Shown piece by piece: positions 37,701 through 49,700 of a DNA stretch of 64,000 nucleotides. The stretch is from Apus apus. Its lineage: Eukaryota > Chordata > Aves > Apodiformes > Apodidae. The stretch's first letter is position 1; every line of letters starts with the position of its first letter. The notes under the pieces were generated by a model. That model made no database searches. It saw only the letters and a program-made list of their open reading frames with translations, and had not been told where the DNA came from. The stretch covers positions 10,121,501 to 10,185,500 of the forward strand of contig NC_067287.1 in assembly GCF_020740795.1 (NCBI RefSeq), read 5' to 3'. The position numbers and the translations under genes were made by a program.

Positions 37701-40700
37701 TGCCAGAAAGACATGTAGTATGCATTTCTGGTTTGCTTGGACCTTCATCAGACAGTCTGGTAACTGACTTATTCAACCACTTCTTTTTCCTTTGTGAAAA
37801 TATCCCTTTAAATTAAGTGTTTAGCAAATACTGCTTAGTCCCATTACAAAGTAAATTGGGTATGGATCATACCAGCAAACCTCTTCAATCTCTTTCAGAT
37901 GCTTAAATTACATCATGATCTAACTTCACCCCGGGGAGAGATGAGCTCTGCAGAACACTGTCTGTCCTTCTGCTTGGGTCATCTCCGCTGTTTCTTGGGC
38001 ACCTTTTTTAAGTTGCCTACATGTGGGCGTGATGACTCCCCTTGGCGTTGGGCTGTTACGACCTCTCATGCAGAAGTGCCCTGGGGCAATGCTCCAACAG
38101 AGCCAGCACTGTCCAGGCAACCTGAAGAGCTGAGGTGATGCAGGGAGGATTTGGCTGGAGTGTTTTCTCTTTGATTTTGGTCAGCTGAGGTCTGTGCCTG
38201 TGTGTGAGGATGAGGAGAGTGTGCCTGACCCCACGCTCCTCCTTGGAGCTGCTCATCTACCCTGGCACCCATCTTGGTCCTGCCTGAGGCACTGAGATCA
38301 GGTAGCACCAGGGACACCTTCCCTCCACCCACAGCAAGATGCTGCCCCTGAGCGAGTCCTCAGGCTTTCTGCCCCAGGTTTCATTCTCCATCCCCTAGAG
38401 ATGCTGCTGCTGCTGGGATGACCCACACTGTCCCTCTGGGCCCTTGTTTGTCCTGGAGTTGTGGGTACCTGTGTGGGTGCTGGTGCCAGTTCTGGCAGTG
38501 CCCAGCAGAGTGGGCTGGCAGGGAGCAGGGGTGCTGCCCAGGGCTGCATGGGCAGTTATCTGCCATGTTGTGCTCTCGCTTGTGTTTAAAAACAACAACA
38601 GCTCAACTGACTCATAGACCCTACGGCCTGTGACTCATTTTTTATTTCTGGATTTCACTGCTCTGCCCTTTGCAGTGAAGGCAGTTGCACGCGGGCGCGC
38701 ACACACACACACATCAAGTTCACATTTGTTTTTCCCCTATAAAAACCAAACGATTTCCATACCATTAATGAAACAGGAATGATTTGACTTTGCGTACCCT
38801 GGCTTTTATTTTCCATTGTATAAACTCTGCAGATGAAATAATGATGGTTGTAAAGTAAACTCTCTCTTTTTTTTTTTTTTTTTCCTTTCCCTTTCCAGGC
38901 AGCCTCTTTTTGAAATAGCAATAGGGAGTCACTTACAGACTTGGCTTGTGCTGAGCCTGGAGTAATTAACCCTTTTGTCCCCAGCTTCTCCTCTGTTGGT
39001 GTTTAACCACAGTGTGGGTGAAGGTGTCAGCAAGTTTCCTCTGGGACTAGAAGCAGAGCAGGGGAGCAGAGCAGACAGGAAAAGGTGGGACAGGAGGAGA
39101 GCTGGTCCTGCACAGCAGCAGAGTGTGCTCGGGGTGATGCACCCAAGGTTTGCACAGCTCTCCTGGGAGAGCTGGGCCCTGGCACTGCAGGGCTTGGAGG
39201 TACCTGCCCTCTTCATGCACACCCTGTTTTTTGGGATGTAAGTCAGCACCACTGTTTCGTGTTTATCTGGGCAGCCCCGTCCTGGGTCATCTCCCTTCCC
39301 TCCCACTCCCTGGGGACCACCAACACAACATCCTCTCTCCTCCCTGGTGTCATTGCAGAAGGAATCTGTGGTAAATGATTTAATCACCAAACCTGGCTCT
39401 TCCTGTTTACAGGGCCGTTATGATTTTACAAAGTACTCGGGTGAAAATTAATCAGACAAAGTAGCACCTTACACAGGCAGCAGATACAGCTGGAGCTGTG
39501 ACTGCCTTGCCCTCCAGGACAGGGCAAGCTGCCCTCTCCATGGGAGCAACAGCTCTGCTTTTCCCTATTCCCTTACCATTACACACGGTCTACCCTGGTA
39601 GTCTGTCTGTCTTCAAAGCTTCTACACACCCACAAGTGTGTTTCCTGATGGCATCCGTCACGCAGCAGCACAGCCCTGCATCCCCCCAGCATCGGTTCAG
39701 ATGCTTCACCGGTGCCTGGCCCGGGCAGCTTAGTGACACCAGCTGAGATACTGTTACTCTTCCCAGACTGGGTGATGTGTTTTATATTATTTCTCCTGGA
39801 TTTATTGAGCATTATGTAAGCAGCTAACCAATCCCGCATGCGACGCAATCACGGCTGATTTCATGTCAGTGGAAAGTAAACAAAAGAAATGCTCTGAAGT
39901 GGCTGAACTGAAATTCATTTCCACATGCAAAGCAATTCCTGGAGGATATTCCCTGTCTCCAGGCAGCCGCTTTGCATCCAGGCTCTCTCATGCAACCCAT
40001 TACAAAAGAGCTATGGAAAAATTTCATGTTGTACATGACAGGGTGGTATAAGCAAATCCTCTGCTTATTCTCCTTGTGAAATGATTACGATAAAGTTTAT
40101 TTTACATAATTATTTTTAAATATCTTTGCGGATTTCAGCTGCTCCTCGAAACGTGTTACACTGGCATATTGTTTCTCTTTTAGCCAGAGAATTCCTTTAA
40201 ATGTGGAAATGACTTGCCAAAGAAAGTTTGGCACTGAAGTTTGAAAAATCAAAGCAAGCCAGCCCTGCAGTCCTGAGCTCCCAAAGCCCAGCAGAACCTG
40301 GTCCAGTGTGATAGAAGGATGTTCTGCCCTTGCTCAGCTTTAGAAGGACTGTAAGTACTAGGTGGGGCAAAAACAATACCCTCATTAGACTCAAGCTCTT
40401 GGAGAGCACTCTTCTTTCTGATGTTGTGGAAAACATCTTTCCCATTCACACCAGTTTGCACCGTGGGACATTGAGCTGAGGATGGAGGAACACAGAGTAG
40501 ATAAAACACAGACCTTGTGGCCGTGTCCTTTCTTGCTGGTTTCTGTGAGTGTCTTTGAAACATTCAGTAATGTCTGAGCATGTGTGCATTTCTGAATCCA
40601 TTTTGTTGATGCACTTAACTTGCACTGAACTATCTGTGAAATCAGTGGCTGGGGGACACCCAGTTGCTTGTTGTTTGTGTTATTTTTCATTGTGAGCCCC

Positions 40701-43700
40701 TAAGGCACCCAAGCTCCTGTCTTACCGAGGAAAGCAGCTAAGTCAAATTAAGCTGAATTGCTGAATTAGACCTGGCTGGGTTGATGGACCACTTAACAGA
40801 ATTTGCCACTTGCTGGGCTGCAATTTGTACATAAAGGTGGCCTCAGACTGTGATCCCACAGGCAGACAACGAATCATGAAGGGGCAGGATGGGACAGGCC
40901 TGAAGACAATGCTGGTAAGTAAGTTCACAGCTCCATGTGGTTATCACCATGCCTTGTGCCAGTGTGCTAGGTGAGCAAAGTCATCCCAAATCCTGGAGAG
41001 AATCCACAAGTTAGGAGTCTGTCTGCTATTCAGCAGGTTTGCTTATCCCCTTGCATAAAGCAACACATCAGTGTCTGCAATGACGTGGTCTGTGTAGGCT
41101 GCTGGTGGAGTTTGCAGAGACCTTGGTTAGCACATCCCATTGAAAGTGCCTTCTAACAAACTGGGATTAGCATGCCACTTTTCCAGAGGGTTCTGACATT
41201 CCAGCCCTTTGAAGAGCATTTTGCAGTGATCCAGTTTTGAAAATGGGTCCCTTCTTCCCACCTCCCATGCCACCTGGGAGAAGGAGTCACAGCCTGGGCA
41301 GGCATGGGTGGTTTGAGCTCATATTGTTGCAGAAATTACTGAGGATTTATTGGCACTTGCAGGTTTGGGAGCTGAACAGCAGAGGTAAGAGTCAACTGAC
41401 TCCACAATGCTGTTGCCATCATTTTTGTTGCTCTTGTTTCTCCAGAGCCATCAACAGTGTATTTTGTGTCTGGTTTATTTAACTGTAGCTTCTGCATCTC
41501 ATCCTCAGGAAGAGAAGAATCCCTCTTTCTGGCTATACAAGCAGGAGCAGCCAAGATAACAGCAAAAGCAAGGCAGATGCAGGTCGGTTGCAGGCCATGC
41601 TCTGTCTTGACTAGAGCAATCCAAGTAAAACTACTGCACAGCAGGTTTGTTTTAATTTTATTAATTTTTTTTACTATTATCATCTCATACTCTGGACTTC
41701 AGTTTTCTGTATATTTTTCAACCTCTGCAGGAATCCTGGATCTCTGTGAATAGATGGAAGTGAAATTTAAAGATATCATCCAAATAGGTAAACATGTAAG
41801 AAACATTATCTGGGTCACATTTGGGCAACAGGGTTCACTCTGTTTTAAGTGCAAATGGTTTACTGATGGTTTAGATGAATTTCCTGAGAAGTGTTTGAAA
41901 TTCCTGGCACACATTTGATTTACCATCTGCTAGAAAGACTTTGATGAGCTCACAAAGAGATGTTGGGCTGGAGCAGTCCTTCATATCTCGGGTGGACTTC
42001 TTGTGATTGACTAGTTTGCATTTTTCTGTGTTTGTATCATTTTGATTCCTGAGGAGCAGCAAGGAGTGCAAGGGACTGTGTGATGAGATGCTGGGGCAGA
42101 GGTGGTCTCTTAACTCTCCATCAATGTGCTAGCGTCAAGTTGTTCCAGCACTGCCTGTTAAAATTATTGTGTAGAGTCAAGTTTTGCTCTCATTTAGACT
42201 GGATCTAACAGTAATTAAGTAATTTGTGCTCTCAGAGGGAACTTATACTTGAGGCTAGCCTGGATTATGGGCACTAAAAACATTCATTCTTTTCCTAAAA
42301 TGTCCTGCATTTAGTGAGTAATAGATGGTGTGTTCTTCTCTTTCATTTCTTTCTTGATGTCTTTAAAAAATACTTTTTAAGGAGCTTGAGTTGTGACCTA
42401 TCATAAAGCACAGCCCAAACGGGTTGAATTCAACTTGAGCATTTTCCATTTTTGCACAGCAGAAGAGAGCTATGGCAGGAGGGCAGAGGGAACTGGGTTT
42501 TGGAAAGGAATTTTTGCAGGAACGGGACCAAGCGTTCTGTTGACAGGGCCTGAAGTGCTTTTTCCTTGCACATGAAAGTAACGGGAACTTGCGGGTCTGT
42601 GCAGTGCCTCTCCAGAGACTCTTCTTGCAAAACTGGAGGCTTCCCACAGGTCCCAACACCTCAGCAGAGCTGCAGCACAGCTCCAGGGGGTCTCAGCAGC
42701 TGGAGGGGACAGGGTGCAGGGGTGAAACTCTCCTCCAGCACAAAGGAGTGGACAAGGAGGGGAATGCTCTCCATTCACCATTTCCCACTGAGACCTCATC
42801 ATTTGACAGCAGCACATTTCAACTCAGTATCCTGCCCCAGGACACCCCCTGAAGTGTGCTGTGGTCTGAACATTGCTGAGCAGAACTGCTGCCCAAGAGC
42901 TGCCTCCCAAGCCACAGCCTGTTGCAGAGGCAACAGCCCCCATGAGGGTGATGCAGAATCTTGTGCCGTTTCTACTGCTCTTCTAGAAACAGGAGCACAG
43001 GACAAATACACAAAAAGAGAGTAAATGTTTGCTGAGGGAATCTCATCCCCAAGCAAATACCCTGTGCCTCTGGTGGGAACGTCTGTGGCCATATTTTACC
43101 ACCACCAAGTGCCTTTTGACATATTAAAGACATGGCAGGAACTGAGCTCCCGGGGGATCCATTGGTCTTATTTCTGTGGATGCTTGTACCCTGGGTCTAT
43201 TTGAAGAAGGATGATTCATTCAACTTCTGGTTGCTTATGGCTCTGTGTGTCCCTTCCCACTGTAAGGAGAAGGGTCTTGTTTGCTATCATGGAGCAGTTG
43301 GGGCTAATTTTGGGATAGACCTAGCATGGAAAAAATGCTTTACACAGCAAGACAGCAGCTGATCCAGTTTCTTCCAGGCTGGATGCTGATGTTCAGAGTC
43401 TCCCAGGCAGGAAGTTTTATCAAGCAACATCAGACAGATGTTATTCATCGTGTCCCAGATGTGTTGGCTGGTGACCTGCTCTGTCAAACACTTGTCAGGG
43501 TACATGGCACTCATTCTGCTTAGATGGCATTTTATTAAATGATCCAAGTGAAAACACCAATTGATCTTTTTAAAGAAGTGTCTATATCCATAATAGCTGT
43601 AAAGACCCCAGAAGGACTTGTAGTCGTGGCACTCCCAGGAAGTGTTCCAGAGAAAGGGCCTGAATTCCTGATTTTGCAGGAAAAGAGAAGAAATTTTTCT

Positions 43701-46700
43701 CTGGATTTCCAGTGCCAGGAGTTGTATGAATTTACATTGGCAGTAGCAACTTTCTGATGTGATGCACAGTGTGCAGGTGACTGCAGGACACAGTCAAGCT
43801 GTCTCATTTGGAATGGCTGAAGTAGGAAGGGCTCCCTTTCAAAGTTGCAGGGTTCCGCATTGTCCATCTAAGGAAAAGGCCCCTCTTAAGTGGTGTCACA
43901 ACCAGCAGACCAGGAACTTCAGCAGATGTCTGTTTGGGTCTCCCAATAGAAAGATGTGTTGTTCCCAGACGGAATATTTTCACGGGGTATTGGGCAAAGC
44001 AAAAAGATTAGGATATGCTCAGATATTGAGGTAAGGAGATGCCTTATCAATGATCAGATCACATCAGTTGGTATCACTTCAGGTGACTGCTTCAGGGCTC
44101 AGCTCTGCCTGAGTTCTGGGCCAGGGGACGTGTTTGCTGGCTGCCGTGCTTGCTGGCATGAGCTCATCAGCACTGCTTTGCATGCAGGGCATGTATAAGG
44201 GTGTGAAGGTCCTGGAGACATGGACTCTTCAGTTGCCAGGCATGGTCAGAGGACTTGGCATTGTATGTTGCCAATGGAGGACAGCAGCTCTTTGCAGGCT
44301 GAGTGAAGGCAGGCCGATGTTTCCTTCAGACACCTTCAAGCCTCATCAGCATAGACTCTAAAGCTGGAAGCTGTTGGGATGGCTTTCTTCAGACCTCTGC
44401 TTAACCAGCAGAGCTGGAGTTTTGGACCTGGCAGAGAGCAGACGACATGGAGCTAAAGGGAACACCTCCATCTACAGCATGGCAAGGTGAGAGATCTTAC
44501 AACAGGGAATTACTATTATTTTTATCTTAAGTCCAGCTACAAATAATCTTTTCTACTCAAGAGTAACACTTGGATTGAGATACATCCTCAGAGCTGCTAG
44601 AGTCTCTGTGGGTGAAAGCCCTCTGCCCAGTGCAGGCTGCAGTGTGCAGCTGGACACATCCATTGCCCCAAAGCCAAGATGTGTTTGTTGTGGTATAAAG
44701 CAGCTGTCCTTTGTCAGGCATGTTCCTGGCTTATCGGTGGGAAGCAAAACACTGTGGTGGAACAGCTCCGTGGAAGGGTAAGTCCTGGAGTGGCTTAACT
44801 GGAGGGAGCACAGGCTGCGGAGGGGGTTGCACAATAAGCAGACTCTCCCATTTCTCCTAAAAGCTTGACAGCTACCAGCAGCTGGCAGGAGAGTTGCAGC
44901 CCTACATGGGCCATAACAAAAAGGAGGAGCCAACTGGTGAAGGGGATATATGAGTCTGATGGACCTTACAGATCCTTTCTGCAGGCAGGATGGCAACAGT
45001 CGTGTCTGACCTCAGGGATGTACATGCGAGCACAGCCAAGACAGCTTTCAGCCACCCCTTCATTTCCCACTGCTGGTCCCTTAGGAAATGTTATCCCACA
45101 GTTGGGGTCCAGCAGGGAGATAATGTAGCTGTAATCCCCAGGTTTGATAAGGCAGGCAGCCATCAGGGGTGTTATCTCCCTGCTACATGGAGGCCCCTTC
45201 CAGCGTGAGGCTTTCACTTGGCGCACAGCGCTGAACACGGGATGTGGAAAGAACGAAGCGTGTGGGAGCTGCTGCTTTTGTCTGATTTTGGTGGGACTGT
45301 TCTTTTTCTTTTTTAATAAGAAGATCAGATGTTGTGCTTCCTTGAAAACACAACAATCTATGGGAGAGTTCATTAGTTTATGGCAAGTTGCAACGCTGTG
45401 GAGCCCAGCTGAAAGCGAATGTTGTTGCAGAGTTATCACTAAGGGGAGAGGAAAATATTGTCCTGAGGAAATAAACTCAACGTAGCAAAACAGGGAACAA
45501 TCTAAAGCTGCAGAGGACAGGCAGTAGAGTTGAATGCTTTCTCAGAATAAAAGCCCCCAGTCACCTGTTTTTGCATATTCAGTGAGTATGTGGGATACAT
45601 CTGTTCAGGACTTCATCTCTAATGGGAGTAACAACCATCATGATTGCAGCTGGCTGAACTTTTTTACTACTAGTACACAAAGCTCTCTTTGAGACCATCA
45701 TGAAATAGTGACAACACTAGTAAAACACTGGTAAAAATCAGCTTTGGGTTTTGTTTTTTAGAAAACAATGGGTTTTAATTTCAAATTCCATGGAATTTCA
45801 GAAAGGACTTTCCTTCACAACACCATCCCCCCCACACACTAAAATATGGATTTGAGTAGCTTTAATGATGAGCAGCCTGTCTCAATTCTGAGCAAAGCTG
45901 GAGATGCAGGGGGAGAGGAAATGCTTGCTTTCATAAATCTGACATAACTGCACACTGCCAGCTTTCTTAGCCTTCAGTTAGTCTAACTTACACCAAGGGA
46001 TGAAACTCTAGTACCAGGTTTGGAGAAGTGTAAAGGTGAATTCAAAATAACCCGTCAATTTCCTTGCTGAGTCTCATGCCGCTTGCAACGCTGCAGAGGA
46101 CTCTGGGTTTGCATTGTCGGGGTTTTTCTTGTGCTTTTCCCTTTTATTTCCTAACTGGAAAATTTGTTGCAACTTTGTTCTTGTTTAGCCTTATGGTATG
46201 ATGCACGAATTTCTCCTTCAGGCAGTGGGATGCTGTGCCTGCTCCCACCCCAGCTACCTGCACCCAGCCAAGGTGGAGCCCTTGCAGCCCCTTGGTTGGT
46301 TTTGTGGGTGATAATTTCTTCCTGGCTGTTTTAACTGTCTTAACACTGAAAAAAACTATGGTGCTACTTGAGGAGGACTGTCATAACCAACCCTGCCAGC
46401 TGTGGGTCCTGGGGTGGGCAGCACACACCTCCATGTGCTGCATAGTCTGGGAAAAGAGGTCTGCTGTGCTGCTGCTCCAGCTCAGCCTTGGACCTGCAGC
46501 ACCCCTTACTGCAAATGGGTGTATTTGCCTGTGAAATGGAGGGTGACTCTCCCTTCATCCTCTTCCTTCCCTCATCCTCTCCAGCTCAGGTTTCACCCCA
46601 TGTTCCTGAACTGTGTGTCTTTTGATGTTGGGGTGCAATCCCAACAGCTCCCCTGCCTGAGGAGTGGGCTGGCATTCCGGTGGCAGTACCAGCCCTGGTT

Positions 46701-49700
46701 TTAGCACTGGTGACCTTAGGAATAAGAGGCCAACTGCTTGAACAAGCTGCCTGAGGAGCCTGGGATAGGTCAGAGATGTTTTTCTGACAGCCCTGGAGCT
46801 CCCCGTCATGATTTACGAATTATATACATTCTATATGTTTAGCCAAAGAGGCTCTCTGGGGGAAGAGGGGCTGGTTTGTTCAAGCAGGAAGGAGCATGTG
46901 GCTTCAGAGAGCCACCATCTACCAAAAGATACCCTCTGCAGAGCCATCAAAGTGCCTTGAGGACCATGGCAAAAGGAGCCCAGGAGACTCACAGCAAAAA
47001 ATGTCAGGATATTTTAGTGGGTCAATGTTTTAATGGGGAAGCAGACCCAAAATCCAGGAACTGGGAGCTCTGCACTTGGGGCAGCAGACCTGCAACCTTC
47101 CCTTGTTTCACAGATCCTCTTTTTCTTTCACTGGAACTTCAACAGATCATCTGGGGTACAGCTATCCCTTGTTAAGTGCTATGTGCCCTGGCAGACTATG
47201 AATTTCATGTTCTCTTTTGGAGGCTGGATGCCCAAAAGCACTCTGCTGGGCTCCTGGGCCTCCTCAAGCCCCAGAGCTGTCATCACACCAGTGACACTTA
47301 GCTCACATTCCTGAGGTTGTCTTAACAGCTCAGAGCTGTGGTGCTTTTCTCCCCTCTCTGTGAGATGAGATTTTGCTCAGCCCCATGTTTGCATGGCCTG
47401 ACCCAAGCCCTAATCCTGATGGAGCACGAGGGAGACTTCCTTGATTCTGATGCAAAACAGGGCAGGAAAACTCCTAATTATTAACTTTAAGGCCAGAGTG
47501 TTTCCATGTGCACAATACAGTAATCCCTATATCTCATCTGTAACTTCTAGGTTATAGTTTACAGAGCAGATGGTCTTGCAGTCATTGAAGACCTTTGAGC
47601 AACTAACATCCATCACATCCTGAGCCCAAGTAATTACCTACTGGAACAACTTATTGTGTTGTGCTCGAACACAAAAGCACCCAGTTTCAGCTTCCAGAGT
47701 GTAAATCTTGTTTTTCCTCTGTCCCACAGAAGAGGAAGCCCTCTGCCAGAAAACATCTCTTCTGCACCTGGTTGTGGATGATGACTAGATCACCTCCCAG
47801 CTCTCTCCTGACTAAACTAAAGACACTTCAAGCCTTCAGCACCCCCCGCTGTAAGACAAGTTTTCTAATCCTGCATGATGTTTGAGGGTTTTTTTGTCCT
47901 GGGCTAGGTAAATCCAGAACTGTGCTCGATCTTTGCCCTGGAAGGATTCCCTGTTCCTTTGTACGTGGGTTCACGTTAGCAGTGGTGCAACCACATGTCC
48001 TGTCTGCACCTTCCACTGAGAAAACTGTGTAAAAATGCTGCCCTCCAGCAGCCACTGGGGAGAAGTTTAAGGGTAGATACTTAGAAGCCTTGCTAGGGCT
48101 GGCTATGGAGAACAGGGGAAATCCAGTAGCTGAAATTTCAGCAGTCTGCCAGACTAGTGCTTTTTTGCATCAGATACAGACAAAAGCGGTCAGGTGTGTT
48201 GTCTGGTGGCCACTCAGTCACATTGGTGATAAAAGGGACAGGTGGTGTGGAGTGCAAGTTGGGGTCTCTGCTGCCCCAGTGTAAGCTCTTAGGGAGAGCA
48301 GCAAAGTCCCTAATAACACTGAGCTGGCCTCAAGGGAGTTATGCTGGGATACTCGAGATGCAATCTGGACCATCGTCTCTATGGCAAGTCTTAAATCCCT
48401 GAGCAAAGAGAAGCAACTTTGCTGCTGTTACCAAGCCAGAGTTGTCACTCTTTAAAGAGAGGCTGGGTGAGCAGTGGGATTTGTTGTTTGAAGAATAACT
48501 GAACATGTATTTTCTGTCATTTTGGGGCACTTGCTTTTCCCTTCTTTCTTAGTGTCAATGCAAAGTGAGCTCCCAGGGTACTTTGACTGTCTCAGAATGG
48601 CTGCATGGTTGATCTTAACATGATACACAAAGGAAGTGGATGTAGCCCCAGAAAACACATGTCATTGTTGAGCTGAATCAGAGAGGGAGAGACTTGGTTT
48701 GTTGTTTTCTTTCCCCATATGGAGGCGAATTTTGTCACCATATCACTCACATAACCTTTCAGATGAACTTGGTAATCGTGATATGTTTTGGTTTGGCTTC
48801 TTTCAAATTAAAAACTTGCCTCTCAGAAAGAGGAAACCGTAAGTTAAATAACTCCCAAATTAGATATTTTTGAAGGATAATTAGTGGTCTTCTTTCTTAC
48901 CAAAAAATGACCCAAGATTGTGCTTTTAATAGTACCTTGTAGTAATTCCTTCAGCTCTGCTCCAAATGCAATTAATTTAGCAGGATGTTATTGGTATAGT
49001 GTCCTCCATTTCAAACCATGTTTTAGGGTGTTATATACAATAACTAATACTATACATCTCTGCATTTTTCTGGTTGAAAAATCAACCAGACCTTATCTCC
49101 TAAATCCAAGTCTCTGCTTTAACAGTTGCACCAAGGGTTGTTTGCCTGCACTCAAACTACTGATCTATACTATTCTTTCATTCCCTGCTCCTGTAGATAG
49201 GGGGACCCATGTAAAGTCAATGAAGATGCAGATCCCTGTCCCCATTTATTTCATTTGGATGCAAAAATACTGGAATTATAATCCTACTTCATTTGAGAAA
49301 AAGCAGCTTTAGTTCCATTGAACTTTCTGTGTCTGTGTTTGTAAGAGTTCACTGTAAAAAGTGCCATTGTCCATGCAAATACATAAATATATGCTATATA
49401 GGGATAGATGTGTGTATACACATACATAGGCACAGTATATACAGAAAGACATGCACTATATAACACTCAGTTATATACAAATCTATTCCCTGTTATGAAA
49501 CAATCCTCAAGACATAAACAGGAGGAGTTAAACCATGGATGGGCACATTTTCAAGTGCTGCTGGAGGGTTTTATCTACAGTATTGAAGGAGTGCTATCAA
49601 AACCTAAACAGGCGCTTCTTACAAAGAAATCTTTACGTAAGAGCTGGAAAGGTTTGATGAATAACCAGATGTTGTTGCAAAGAAACTTCTCCTCCCCCTC

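Noticed and set aside
38929-45439. Several 147-157 codon frames in receptor intron 1
   Set aside because: No domains, no exon-like neighbours and no shared reading direction; expected by chance in moderately GC-rich intron.
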